Assembly (NCBI GenBank): GCA_964578345.1
Contig: CAZOCP010000001.1
Location: 1 to 64,000, forward strand
Length of the DNA stretch: 64,000 bases
Direction of reading: 5' to 3'
Source: VGKP01 sp964578345
Lineage (GTDB): Archaea > Nanobdellota > Nanobdellia > Pacearchaeales > GW2011-AR1
Shown: piece after piece, positions 1-7,574 of the stretch
Numbering within the stretch: the stretch's first letter is position 1
How the letters are laid out: the number at the start of each line of letters is the position of its first letter
The notes under the pieces: generated by a model
Databases searched by the model: none
What the model was told of the DNA's origin: nothing
Seen by the model: the letters and a program-made list of their open reading frames with translations, nothing else
Made by a program: the position numbers and the translations under genes

Positions 1-118
1 TTATAGATGCTAATAGTAAAGCAGCGACTAAATTTATATGAATGCCGGGAATTATGCCAGTGAAAGTCCCGAAGGTCACACCAAGCAATAGAGCCGCTAT
101 TAACGTCAATATTGCCAC
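1..118 (-). CDS. TctA-like transporter, N-terminal fragment
   Basis: A minus-strand reading frame is open to the window edge and encodes about 39 residues. It has a hydrophobic first helix and then a Gly-Thr-Phe-Thr-Gly-Ile-Ile-Pro-Gly-Ile-His segment followed by a second helix. That glycine-rich GxxPGIH signature is typical of archaeal TctA/COG1784 membrane permeases. The GTG at 116-118 is chosen as start because an in-frame stop lies just upstream and an AGAGG motif precedes it at ribosome-binding distance. The rest of the gene lies outside the window, so the family call rests on a short N-terminus only. Confidence 0.55.
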   Translation of the reverse strand, partial: MAILTLIAALLLGVTFGTFTGIIPGIHINLVAALLLASI

Positions 119-301
119 TTTTAGCCTCTTTCAGCATCTTGAAACTGCTGATTTTCTTGGTATCCAAACCCGACTAAACTTTTTAGTGTTATTGGACACC
201 TTGTTATTATTTTATCGTATAAGGATTATTTAAACTTTGTTCTTTAAAATGGATTCCCTGATTATTTTTCTGGCGATTTAGATGTTTTTGGCTTCTTTTT
301 G

Positions 302-1096
302 TTAAAATTTGTTGTAGTATTGCTTTTCCCATGTGTTATAAAAAGATTGTGGCGTAGAAGCCTTAACCATTTTCTTAATAAATGAATTTGGCACATGAAG
401 AATCATTTGATATATCTTATTTTCTTTACTATTTCCTATTAATTCACCATACACAAAAACTCTTCCCTTATCTATTTCTTTCTCCATTTTCTTAAATTCT
501 TGAAAAGTTATTTTCTCTCTCATCCCATTTAAGTAAGCAATATAAGCATCCACTCTGTGCATTTCTGTTGTCCAATAATCTAACAATTCCGTTTTTATCT
601 CTCCCAATGGCAACCTTAAATAATCAAAAACTACTTCTATGATTGAAGTAAAATAGTCTTTGCCTGAATTTACTGCCTTCTCTCTGTTCTTTTCTGATTC
701 AAATACAAGATTTATAATATGCTTATCAAATTCATTAAGCTCAATGTTACGCTCCTTTTCTAAATATTCAAAGAAGGGATTTAGATTTAGTCTAAAAGAC
801 TCATATTTTTTACTTGATTTTTCCCACAACACCTTTCTGGTTCTTATATCGCCCTTATTTTTCTGTATTACTTTACTTTTTTCAGGGCATCTATCTTTTG
901 TGGAATCTAAAAATCCCAAGTCGTGAAGAGCCTTTGTATATTGAGAAGCATCTCCACCTTGGGTATTGTTGCTTTCATGATAAGCAGAACAGATACTTCT
1001 TTTTGTAGCCCATCTATTAAACCATAATCTAAATAACTTCTTTCCATAGTCTCCCTGCATAATTTTATATCTTTTAACTTTAAGTGGTTGTCTCAT
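302..1096 (-). CDS. Hypothetical protein of the integrated element
   Basis: Encodes about 264 residues. The frame is open further upstream to 1309, but the ATG at 1096 (MRQPLKVKRY) is preferred because the upstream part overlaps the oppositely oriented ribbon-helix-helix genes and reads like non-coding sequence. The protein is basic at the N-terminus and rich in aromatic and charged residues with no membrane segment. I recognise no domain. It is transcribed divergently from the regulator operon beginning at 1156, an arrangement common for element control regions. Function unknown. Confidence 0.6.
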   Translation of the reverse strand: MRQPLKVKRYKIMQGDYGKKLFRLWFNRWATKRSICSAYHESNNTQGGDASQYTKALHDLGFLDSTKDRCPEKSKVIQKNKGDIRTRKVLWEKSSKKYESFRLNLNPFFEYLEKERNIELNEFDKHIINLVFESEKNREKAVNSGKDYFTSIIEVVFDYLRLPLGEIKTELLDYWTTEMHRVDAYIAYLNGMREKITFQEFKKMEKEIDKGRVFVYGELIGNSKENKIYQMILHVPNSFIKKMVKASTPQSFYNTWEKQYYNKF

Positions 1097-1155
1097 TTTA
1101 ACTTCCCCTACTTTAAGGGAATTAACTATAAATAATTTTCCATAAAAGTCTGTAT

Positions 1156-1299
1156 ATGAAGGTAACTCTATCATTAGATAAAGAAACTCACGAAAAATCA
1201 AAAGAATATGCAAAAAAGACAGGTCGCACATTAAGTGGATTTGTTCAACTTTGTTTAATTCAAGAATTGAAAAAGAGGGAGAAAGATGTGCAGGAATAG
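1156..1299 (+). CDS. Ribbon-helix-helix DNA-binding protein (47 aa)
   Basis: A 47-residue protein begins MKVTLSLDKETHEKSKEYA and continues with a Thr-Leu-Ser-Gly-Phe turn and a second helix. A short beta strand followed by two helices is the CopG/MetJ ribbon-helix-helix plan, used by dimeric repressors of plasmids and toxin-antitoxin loci. It opens a plus-strand chain in which each stop overlaps or abuts the next start: its last 14 nt overlap the next gene. It probably autoregulates the divergent promoter region near 1100-1150; that is inference. Confidence 0.6.
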   Translation: MKVTLSLDKETHEKSKEYAKKTGRTLSGFVQLCLIQELKKREKDVQE

Positions 1300-1504
1300 A
1301 GTTGTGCAAGTAAGACTTTCAGAAAAACAATATGAGAGAATTTTATTGAGAAGAGACAATGCCGGATATACAACACTCTCGCAGTTTATTAGAGATTTAC
1401 TTTTGAAAGAAGACTTGGCAGTTCTGAAAATGTTGCAAGATATTCATAAGAAAGTGATAGGAGAGGATAGGAATGGGAAAAACAAAGCTCGTTTACAAGG
1501 ATAA
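1286..1504 (+). CDS. Ribbon-helix-helix/mobilization-type small protein
   Basis: A 72-residue protein with an N-terminal strand (VVQVRLSEKQYERI) and two helices (SQFIRDLLLKED), matching the ribbon-helix-helix pattern of plasmid CopG and relaxosome accessory proteins. The ATG at 1286 follows a GGGAG motif. It overlaps the previous gene by 14 nt and the next by 32 nt, so translation is probably coupled. It likely binds DNA in the integrated element; the target is not evident. Confidence 0.6.
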   Translation: MCRNRVVQVRLSEKQYERILLRRDNAGYTTLSQFIRDLLLKEDLAVLKMLQDIHKKVIGEDRNGKNKARLQG

Positions 1505-1649
1505 TGATGCTACAAAGGTATTATGGGGAAGAATCATCTCAGAGGACGATTTGTTTATATCCTTTCTTACAGAGGATGGCAATAGCTTTCGTATTAACAA
1601 GCACAGCGTCATTTCTATTAAAGATTCTGGAGGGAAAAATGGTTCGTAA
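1473..1649 (+). CDS. Small acidic hypothetical protein (58 aa)
   Basis: A short frame encodes 58 residues beginning MGKTKLVYKDNDATK. It resembles a small beta-rich fold, with alternating hydrophobic residues around WGRIISEDDLFISFL. GAGAGGATAGGA upstream is a good ribosome-binding site. It overlaps the genes on both sides (32 nt and 11 nt), consistent with one coupled operon. No family recognised. Confidence 0.5.
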   Translation: MGKTKLVYKDNDATKVLWGRIISEDDLFISFLTEDGNSFRINKHSVISIKDSGGKNGS

Positions 1650-2499
1650 ATATATTAGTAAAATACCATATACCTTACACAAGAGTCAAATGCTTATTCT
1701 CTTCTATATCGCCTCTTTGGAGTCTTGGCATATAATAACTCAGACAAAGGTGTCGGATGCTCTAAATAAGCCCATTACAAGCCTAAATTACCATTTTACG
1801 AAGTTAAGAAAAGAGGGATTACTAAATGAACAAAATTGTTTAACTGATAAAGGAAAGAAAGCATTACGATACTTGAAGCAGTGGGATAAAACACTTGACA
1901 AAAAACTACGTGCCCATAAAATACAAGTCACTCTTTTTCTTGCCAAATGTCCAGACTTGCAGAAGATTAAGAATGTTGTTTTTACCCCATTTACTAACCA
2001 TCGTTATGACGGATTGAAGTGCGAGTTAAAGGGATGTATTGTTATGTTCTATAGTTCTAAGAAGGCTGTTGCAGTTATTCCAGACATTTATGGCAATACC
2101 GATGAAGAAATAGCCTCTGCTGTTTCTGATTTTGCTTCACAGCTTATAGGGGTGATTGAATCTGAATTTGAAGGTCTAAAGATAGATAATTTTAAAGTTG
2201 CTAAGTTTAGTTCAATGCACGTAGCCATTTTAGACTCTGTTATTGCAGAATCTTTTCTTATTGAAAATAAACATTGTTATTCTAATGGACGCTTGGCTAT
2301 TGATTCTTCTCATGGAAGAAATGAACTTGAAGCAGAATCTTGTGATACTGCTCTTGAAGATATAGAAATTTTAGTCAAGTATGAAAATCTTACAAGAGAA
2401 AACCAAAAATTAAGAGAGAGGATTAAAGAAGTAGAATCCGAGCTTGAAAATATTCGCAAAAAAGAAGTCGGGGAGGGTATATCAAAAGAGCAAAAATGA
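1639..2499 (+). CDS. Winged-helix protein with C-terminal coiled coil
   Basis: A 286-residue protein started at the ATG at 1639, preceded by GGAGGG; an upstream in-frame start at 1504 would overlap two coupled genes. Residues about 15-80 form a winged-helix domain of MarR/PadR style: a helix-turn-helix built on TQTKVSDALNKPITSLNYH, then a wing with LTDKGKKAL. The middle is a globular mixed domain without recognised signature. Residues about 235-285 form a charged coiled coil. It is probably the main DNA-binding regulator or partition-like protein of the element; the specific role is unknown. Confidence 0.6.
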   Translation: MVRKYISKIPYTLHKSQMLILFYIASLESWHIITQTKVSDALNKPITSLNYHFTKLRKEGLLNEQNCLTDKGKKALRYLKQWDKTLDKKLRAHKIQVTLFLAKCPDLQKIKNVVFTPFTNHRYDGLKCELKGCIVMFYSSKKAVAVIPDIYGNTDEEIASAVSDFASQLIGVIESEFEGLKIDNFKVAKFSSMHVAILDSVIAESFLIENKHCYSNGRLAIDSSHGRNELEAESCDTALEDIEILVKYENLTRENQKLRERIKEVESELENIRKKEVGEGISKEQK

Positions 2500-2576
2500 T
2501 ACAAAAACTTGACAAACTTGACAAAAGATTACTGATTCCCTTACATACTCAGAAGAACATCAAGGAGTGCAGATAA
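2496..2576 (+). CDS. Possible 26-aa coupled microORF
   Basis: This tiny frame starts at an ATGA overlap with the previous stop and ends immediately before the next ATG, preserving the coupling chain. Its peptide is basic (MIQKLDKLDKRLLIPLH). The region also carries the ribosome-binding site AAGGAG for the next gene, so the frame may only be a translational relay. Support is its position, not homology. Confidence 0.3.
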   Translation: MIQKLDKLDKRLLIPLHTQKNIKECR

Positions 2577-3074
2577 ATGACGAGTGAAGCCCAAATATCA
2601 GCTAATAGAGAGAATGCACAGCTTAGCACAGGAGCAAATGATACTTCTAAAACGAGATTTAATGCTGTGAGGCATGGACTTTGTGCGAAAGCATTTCTTA
2701 CAGAAAAACAAAAAGCCGAATTTAGTGAGATATTTGAAGAGCTGATAGGAGAATTAGAACCCAAAGGAGTAATTGAATTAAGACTTGTTGAAAATATTGC
2801 TTTGGCTCTTTGGGAGAGGCAGAAAGTTATTGTGAAAGAGATTGTATACGAGCATAATGGGGATTTGGATGGTCAAATAACAAAGATAAAAAATTCTCCA
2901 TTTAACGATTTAAACTTTGGAATAACAGAAAAAGATAACAGGAAAAAGAACGAGTTAGAGGATACTAAAATAAATCTTGTATTGCCTAATGAATTGCTTA
3001 TGCGTTATAGGAATGAAGCAGATAATCGTTTTTACAGGGTTTTAAGAGTTTGGAAAGAATTTATTCGTAAGTAA
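2577..3074 (+). CDS. STG...HGL-motif mobile-element protein
   Basis: A 165-residue protein. Near the N-terminus it reads SANRENAQLSTGANDTSKTR and then RFNAVRHGL. This matches a motif widespread in bacterial phage, plasmid and transposon-neighbour proteins (NAxxSTGPxTxxGKAxSxxNAxxHGL) whose function is not known. The remainder is helical and charged. AAGGAG lies 8-12 nt before the ATG. It closes the plus-strand operon of the element. Such a bacterial-style motif in an archaeal element suggests inter-domain spread. Confidence 0.6.
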   Translation: MTSEAQISANRENAQLSTGANDTSKTRFNAVRHGLCAKAFLTEKQKAEFSEIFEELIGELEPKGVIELRLVENIALALWERQKVIVKEIVYEHNGDLDGQITKIKNSPFNDLNFGITEKDNRKKNELEDTKINLVLPNELLMRYRNEADNRFYRVLRVWKEFIRK

Positions 3075-3099
3075 TTGGCTTCGTTTCGGGAAACGGAAA

Positions 3100-3447
3100 T
3101 TATTTATTTTCTTTTCTTAATATGCTTGATGTAGCAGAAAGTATTTTTTCAATATTTCTCATATTCTTTCCGAAATCAAATGCTCCACCAAATAATAAAC
3201 CTGTTTTTGGTGAAGATGTAATTTTAACTTTAGTTTTATTTTTTGAAATTTCAGATAATTGAATTGGAATATTCTCTCCCCACGACATCAAACTTATCCC
3301 TGCTTTGACTACAATTCTTCCTTGTAATTTATCTGCACTATCTATCTTCATTCCTTCAATTGTAGAAATTGCCTTTACCATTGCAGTAAAAACTTTATCT
3401 TTACTAAATGGAAATTCACTTTCACCTTGATGGTCTAAAAATGCCAT
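3100..3447 (-). CDS. Conserved hypothetical protein (115 aa)
   Basis: A soluble 115-residue protein beginning MAFLDHQGESEFPFSKDKV and containing a DSADKLQGRIVVKAG core and a GLLFGGAFDFGKN segment. The alternation suggests an alpha/beta sandwich like small SRPBCC- or DUF1499-type proteins seen in bacteria, but I cannot assign a family with certainty. It is convergent with the previous gene and shares orientation with the Ltp-like gene on its other side. Function unknown. Confidence 0.55.
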   Translation of the reverse strand: MAFLDHQGESEFPFSKDKVFTAMVKAISTIEGMKIDSADKLQGRIVVKAGISLMSWGENIPIQLSEISKNKTKVKITSSPKTGLLFGGAFDFGKNMRNIEKILSATSSILRKENK

Positions 3448-3508
3448 TTTAATCTTTCTCCTTTTTGAAGTATAAATGTTAAGTTTTCTTTCATTTTAAT
3501 TTAACTGA

Positions 3509-4012
3509 TTAATACCCTACAGCTTGAACACCATATTCAGCTTGTTCTCTTGTAAATCCTTCATATACTAATTGTTCAATTAACCCTTCTCGTGAAAATG
3601 GCATAGAATCTAAGTAAGATTGAGCTTTTAATGCCGCCTGTTCATTCCAGTCAGCCCCACAATTATCTGCACCATATTTAGCCTCTTCGTGAGAATATCC
3701 CTCATACTCTAATTGTTTTATCAATCCACTATAAGAAAATGCCATTACATCCAAATATGATAAAGCTTTTTTTAATGCGTTCTTTTCACCAATTGTTGCT
3801 GTATCTGTTTCTGTATTTTGCTGATTTACATTATCGGTAGGTTGAATATTTACATTTTGTGTTGCTTGATTAGGATTTGGTTGATTTGTATTTTGGGAAT
3901 TGTTATCTGTAGAGTTATTTGAGAAAATTCCTATAATAATAAGAAAAACAAAAATGCCAATAACTACGCTCCAAACTGGATGCCTCTTAAACCAGTTTTT
4001 CTGCTTTTCCAT
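3509..4012 (-). CDS. Ltp-family membrane-anchored surface protein
   Basis: A 167-residue protein with a basic start and one membrane segment at about residues 15-32. A Gln/Asn/Thr-rich linker follows, then two repeats of the Ltp (host cell surface-exposed lipoprotein) type: ALKKALSYLDVMAFSYSGL and ALKAQSYLDSMPFSREGL, each ending in a GY/GF...EA(K/E)YG stretch. In bacteria, phage- or element-encoded Ltp proteins such as that of Streptococcus phage TP-J34 block DNA injection by related phages. Here the lipobox is absent and anchoring is by a transmembrane helix. A superinfection-exclusion role is inference from family and from location in an element. Confidence 0.7.
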   Translation of the reverse strand: MEKQKNWFKRHPVWSVVIGIFVFLIIIGIFSNNSTDNNSQNTNQPNPNQATQNVNIQPTDNVNQQNTETDTATIGEKNALKKALSYLDVMAFSYSGLIKQLEYEGYSHEEAKYGADNCGADWNEQAALKAQSYLDSMPFSREGLIEQLVYEGFTREQAEYGVQAVGY

Positions 4013-4098
4013 ACTTTATGTATGTAATTTATCCTTTTAAATATTTGGTAACTCATAAGGTAACCTTGAAATAAAAGACTTGGTAACTTGTTTTGGGT

Positions 4099-4365
4099 AT
4101 GTCAAATGCTACCCGTATTAGTTTTGTTGCAAGAAGTAAAAGAAGGAAGGAACTCTTAGAAATTTTGAATAAATCCAAAGAAATTAGCCAGCCAGAAATA
4201 ATGAAGTTATCAAAACAATACAAATCTCACAATTCACGAACTCTTAAAGAATTATCTGATAAGGGACTAATAGTTTGTGTTAATCCTGAAGACAGGTCTT
4301 TCAAATTCTACAAAATAACAAAGAAAGGAAAAGAAATATTGAAAGAAGCTATAAGAATTAGTTAA
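4099..4365 (+). CDS. Small winged-helix regulator (88 aa)
   Basis: An 88-residue protein whose core reads RRKELLEILNKSKEISQPEI, then a recognition helix with SHNSRTLKELSDKGLI, and a wing ending in ITKKGKEILKE. This is a typical archaeal ArsR/MarR-like winged helix. The ATG at 4099 is preferred to a TTG at 4093. An AT-rich TATA-like stretch lies about 55 nt upstream. Its last 4 nt overlap the end of the integrase gene tail to tail. It may control integrase or Ltp expression. Confidence 0.6.
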   Translation: MSNATRISFVARSKRRKELLEILNKSKEISQPEIMKLSKQYKSHNSRTLKELSDKGLIVCVNPEDRSFKFYKITKKGKEILKEAIRIS

Positions 4366-5129
4366 GTCTGCTTTGATAACTTTATCTTTTCAATCTCTAA
4401 TTCTAACTTTTTAATTTCCAGTAGTTTATCTGCTTCTGTTTGCGAGCTATAGCTTTGTGGTAAGACATAAGGATTCATTTGATGATTAAAGGCTTGATTT
4501 ATTGCTCTCTGTCTCTGGACGTCGCTTATTCTTGCGTATATCTGGGTGGTTGTGACTTGATTGTGCCCTAAGAGGTCTGAGATTGTATAAATATCAACAC
4601 CCTTATCACTTAAATAAGTAGCATAGCTGTGGCGTAGAGTGTGAAAATAATATTTGTGTCTGGTAATTTTCTTAATTGTTTCTTTTCCGTTTACTTTTGT
4701 TTTAAACTCTAATTCCATTGCAGGAATTAAAAGCCCAGTTTTACTCAGTGCTTCACGATATTGTTCTCCTAAACTCTTTTTACGAATATGTGCGTCAGGG
4801 GATTTATCTGATGGGAATAACCACTTACCACCATCTATTATTTCAATCCATTTCTTTATTGGGCTTATCATCTGTGGTGGAATAGGAACATATCTATCTT
4901 TGCCATAACCGCTTAAACTTCTTTTGCTATTCTTTCCATCAGTAACTTTCAATCTTTGTTTTTCAAGGTCAACATCTTCTATTTTTAGATTACAGACTTC
5001 AGAAATTCTCAAGCCACAGAAAAAAGCGAGAGCCGAAGCAATTGCAACTTTAGGTCTGTCTACGGCATCAAAAATTTTAATCAACTGCTCAACATTCAAA
5101 ACGCTTGGTAGTTTATTATTGTTGCTCAT
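4362..5129 (-). CDS. Tyrosine recombinase (integrase)
   Basis: A 255-residue catalytic-domain protein. Visible residues of the tyrosine recombinase site are Arg41 (GLRISE), His163 and Arg166 (HTLRH), His189 (LGH) and the nucleophile Tyr198 (TQIYARIS); a lysine in the beta hairpin around residues 66-69 completes the set. The usual N-terminal SAM-like core-binding domain of about 90 residues is absent: the protein starts about 35 residues before the first arginine. The start overlaps the stop of the upstream gene by 1 nt, so both are co-translated. It probably integrates and excises the surrounding element. A C-terminal charged helix (residues 230-255) is extra. Confidence 0.85.
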   Translation of the reverse strand: MSNNNKLPSVLNVEQLIKIFDAVDRPKVAIASALAFFCGLRISEVCNLKIEDVDLEKQRLKVTDGKNSKRSLSGYGKDRYVPIPPQMISPIKKWIEIIDGGKWLFPSDKSPDAHIRKKSLGEQYREALSKTGLLIPAMELEFKTKVNGKETIKKITRHKYYFHTLRHSYATYLSDKGVDIYTISDLLGHNQVTTTQIYARISDVQRQRAINQAFNHQMNPYVLPQSYSSQTEADKLLEIKKLELEIEKIKLSKQT

Positions 5130-5593
5130 TATAAACCTCTCATCATTGTTCTTATTTCTTCCATCATGAGAAGTCCGGTATTGCTATTTTTGACTCTTCT
5201 TCTATTAGCAGAGATTTGCATGGCTTTCTTGACGCTTATTTTGCCTTTGGAGAGCTTATCTTTAACATCTTCAGGAATACGAGTGGCGAGAAACCATCTG
5301 TATGTGGTTGAAGGATTAAGGTTTTCCTTTAATAGATATTCATATAGCACCTTTTCATTGAATGTAAGGTCTCTGTAGCCTTTCCAGCCTCTTCTTCCGA
5401 GAGGCACACCTTTTTTCTTATGTGCAAGATACGTTCTAATTTTGCTCAACATAGAAATGAGCTTATCGCCTTCAACTTCTGGAAGAATAGTTTTTATCCC
5501 TTCTTTTATCTCATTAACTTTATCAAAAATGTTTCTCTTCTTTCCGTTCTCTCGGATTCTATAGTTTCCTATCCTATCATAACTCATTTTCAT
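5129..5593 (-). CDS. Integrase-operon protein, possibly DNA-binding
   Basis: A 154-residue basic protein co-translated with the integrase (1-nt overlap). Residues about 85-135 include LNPSTTYRWFLATRIPEDVKD and KLSKGKISVKKAMQISANRR, which resembles a helix-turn-helix of the ParB/KorB kind, where the phrase 'KGKIS..KAMQIS' is common. Because the integrase lacks its own arm/core-binding domain, this protein could supply DNA recognition in trans; that is inference. No family assigned with confidence. Confidence 0.5.
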   Translation of the reverse strand: MKMSYDRIGNYRIRENGKKRNIFDKVNEIKEGIKTILPEVEGDKLISMLSKIRTYLAHKKKGVPLGRRGWKGYRDLTFNEKVLYEYLLKENLNPSTTYRWFLATRIPEDVKDKLSKGKISVKKAMQISANRRRVKNSNTGLLMMEEIRTMMRGL

Positions 5594-5667
5594 ACATCCT
5601 TTTATTTATTTTTCTTTATATTATTTGTAATGCAGTCGTAATGCAATTCAAGAAAGAGAGCTAAAAT

Positions 5668-5748
5668 TCATGAACTTACGTAACTTTTGCCAGTAATTGT
5701 GCCTGCAATTATACCGACGACGAGTGCAATTATTAATTCTAACAACAT
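5668..5748 (-). CDS. Possible single-helix membrane microprotein (26 aa)
   Basis: A 26-codon frame encodes a strongly hydrophobic peptide starting MLLELIIALVVGIIAG and ending in a short polar tail with Lys, Ser and Tyr. Such Gly-containing single-helix peptides recur in this genome (compare 30799-30897). No clear ribosome-binding site or promoter. It could be chance or a remnant of a membrane gene. Confidence 0.25.
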   Translation of the reverse strand: MLLELIIALVVGIIAGTITGKSYVSS

Positions 5749-5873
5749 TGTATTCCCGGACTAATTCTCGAGTGATTTTGTGGTTTTCGGTGGTTTCTCA
5801 AGGGCTTTTAGAGACTCGTGCATTTCTTGTAGCCTATTAAGTTTAATAGAATTATTAACTTTATGCTAAAAAG

Positions 5874-5966
5874 ATGCAACCTGAGAAGGTTGTGAGGATT
5901 GCGAGAGCAAGTGAGAGGGTTTTAAGAAAATTACAGGCATTTGAAAAAATTGAGGAAGGAGATTAA
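5874..5966 (+). CDS. Possible 30-aa basic microprotein
   Basis: A short frame begins MQPEKVVRIARASERVLRKL and ends in an acidic tail. It is an amphipathic helix with regularly spaced Arg/Lys. It stops 5 nt before the end of the oppositely oriented OB-fold gene. Composition looks coding-like, but the length gives little support; it may be a leftover of a longer gene. Confidence 0.3.
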   Translation: MQPEKVVRIARASERVLRKLQAFEKIEEGD

Positions 5967-5970
5967 ATAA

Positions 5971-6288
5971 TCATTTATTTTTTATTCTTAGAGCCAAAAT
6001 ACTTTTTTTGCCTGCAAAATCATCAATAATTCCAAGAACAGATATGTTTTTTCCTTTAAGAGAAAGAAGGCATTCACATTCAAATGAGATATTATTATCT
6101 AATAATATTACTTTGCTTTTTTCATACGCTTTTTCATTAATAACTTTGCCTGAAAAGATAATTTTTTCATTATCTTTCAATTTGTTTATCTCTGAATAGG
6201 CTGTAATTTCTTTTGGATTTAAGAATTGTAATAATATCAATAAACAAAACAATCCCAGGATTCCTATAGATAAAGATAATCTGCGCAT
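5971..6288 (-). CDS. Membrane-anchored OB-fold protein
   Basis: A 105-residue protein with an N-terminal membrane helix (residues about 5-24) followed by a beta-rich domain: IIFSGKVINEKAY, KVILLDNNISFECECL, NISVLGIIDDFAGKK. The strand order fits an OB-fold of the tRNA_anti type, which binds nucleic acid in many archaeal proteins. A membrane-tethered OB domain would act outside the cell or at the inner face; topology is not certain. It is divergent from tyrS, with an AT-rich promoter stretch between them. Confidence 0.55.
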   Translation of the reverse strand: MRRLSLSIGILGLFCLLILLQFLNPKEITAYSEINKLKDNEKIIFSGKVINEKAYEKSKVILLDNNISFECECLLSLKGKNISVLGIIDDFAGKKSILALRIKNK

Positions 6289-6337
6289 CTTTTTATAAGT
6301 TAGAAAGGTTTAAATTAATCTTTCTATTGTAGAGAAT

Positions 6338-7447
6338 ATGAATAAGAAACAGAGTAATAAGAGTAATGAAGAAGGCATAGAAGAAAGATTGCAATTGATA
6401 AAAAGTGTAGCTGATGGAGGCGAGATAATAGGTGAAGATGAGTTAAGAGGAATTATTGCTTCTGGAAAAGAGATAGTTGCTTATGATGGTTTTGAACCTT
6501 CCGGATTAGCACATATTCCATTTGGATTGCTTAGGGCAGAAAATTTAAAAGTCATGTTGAGAGCAGGCGTTAAGTTTAAACTGTTACTTGCCGATTACTT
6601 TGCATTTATTAATAACAAATTAGGTGGAGATTTGGAAAGAATAAAAAAAGCTGGAGAGTATTTTGTTGAAGTATGGAAAGCATGCGGTGTTGATACGAGT
6701 AAAGTTGAAATTGTTTGGTCTTCAGATAGAATGAATAGGTTGGCTTATTGGGATAGGGTATTGAGAATAGCGAAGGAAACAACTTTGAATAGAATTATGA
6801 GGGCTACAACAATTATGGGCAGAAAAGAGGGTGAGCTACACTCTACTGCCCAATTGTTTTATCCAACTATGCAAGTTTCAGATATTTTTGATTTGAATGT
6901 TGACATTTGCCAGCTTGGGTTGGATCAGAGAAGAGCAAATATTCTTGGAAGAGAAATGGCTGAAAAACTAAAATGGAAAAGACCGGTTGTTGTTTCACAT
7001 CATATGATTTTAGGGCTGCAGGGAATACAATCTGGACAAGACAAAGAAGAAATAATAATCGCAAGTAAAATGAGTAAGAGCAAGCCGGAAAGTGCTATTT
7101 TTATGCATGACGATTTTGAAGAGATAAAAAAGAAGATTGAGAAGGCATATTGTCCTGAAAAGATATTAGAGGGAAATCCTCTATTTGATTATCTGAGATA
7201 TTTAATTTTTAAAAGATATTCTAAAGTAAAAATAGAGAGACCTAAAAAATTTGGAGGAAATTTGGAATTAGATTATTCAGAGCTGAAGGAGGTTTATGAA
7301 AGGGGAGATTTACATCCTTCTGATTTGAAGAAGGCAGTTATATTTTATTTAAATGAAATGATAGCTCCTGTTAGAGAATACTTTGAAAAAAATAAGAGAG
7401 CTAAGGAATTGTACGAAGAAGTTAAAAAATATGCTTTAACTAGGTAG
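6338..7447 (+). CDS. tyrS: Tyrosyl-tRNA synthetase
   Basis: A 369-residue class I aminoacyl-tRNA synthetase of the archaeal/eukaryotic TyrRS type, charging tRNA-Tyr with tyrosine at the cost of ATP. The HIGH-like motif is HIPFG at residues 59-63, preceded by AYDGFEPSG. The KMSKS loop is intact near residue 243 (SKMSKSKPE). QLGLDQRRANILGRE is the tyrosine-binding region. Length is normal, with a short Asn/Glu-rich N-terminal tail. GGTTTAAATTAAT at about 6306-6318 lies 20-30 nt upstream, a TATA position fitting a leaderless or near-leaderless mRNA. Arg codons are almost all AGA/AGG, as in other core genes here. Confidence 0.95.
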   Translation: MNKKQSNKSNEEGIEERLQLIKSVADGGEIIGEDELRGIIASGKEIVAYDGFEPSGLAHIPFGLLRAENLKVMLRAGVKFKLLLADYFAFINNKLGGDLERIKKAGEYFVEVWKACGVDTSKVEIVWSSDRMNRLAYWDRVLRIAKETTLNRIMRATTIMGRKEGELHSTAQLFYPTMQVSDIFDLNVDICQLGLDQRRANILGREMAEKLKWKRPVVVSHHMILGLQGIQSGQDKEEIIIASKMSKSKPESAIFMHDDFEEIKKKIEKAYCPEKILEGNPLFDYLRYLIFKRYSKVKIERPKKFGGNLELDYSELKEVYERGDLHPSDLKKAVIFYLNEMIAPVREYFEKNKRAKELYEEVKKYALTR

Positions 7448-7574
7448 GATTCAGGGATCGCCAACACCTTCAAATTGGCCAAATCTTAATTGTTCTAAAT
7501 ATCTTCTACGTAGAGAATGTAAAGTTTCTGTTACATGATAAAATTGGTAATACTTTTTTTATTTCATGCAAAAT

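Larger units (their letters stand above)
300..5970. mobile_element. Putative integrated genetic element
   Basis: This block sits between chromosomal-type genes (TctA-like on the left, OB-fold protein and tyrS on the right). It combines a tyrosine recombinase, two ribbon-helix-helix proteins, two winged-helix proteins, a protein with the STG...HGL motif common in bacterial mobile genes, and an Ltp-type surface protein. Most proteins have no housekeeping assignment. I found no convincing att direct repeats, so both boundaries are approximate. It could be a provirus remnant or an integrated plasmid; no capsid, terminase or replication initiator is visible. Confidence 0.6.
5594..5970. other. Intergenic region at the element's right end
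   Basis: No well supported gene longer than 30 codons. It holds two microORFs listed separately and an AT-rich start. The right boundary of the integrated element probably lies here, but no direct repeat matching the left side could be found by eye. Confidence 0.4.

Noticed and set aside
7451..7559. Minus-strand frame reading HVTETLHSLRRRYLEQLRFG before a stop, with no start codon
   Set aside because: The text looks protein-like, but stops lie upstream and no homologue is recognised; it may be a remnant or chance, and is too short to call.
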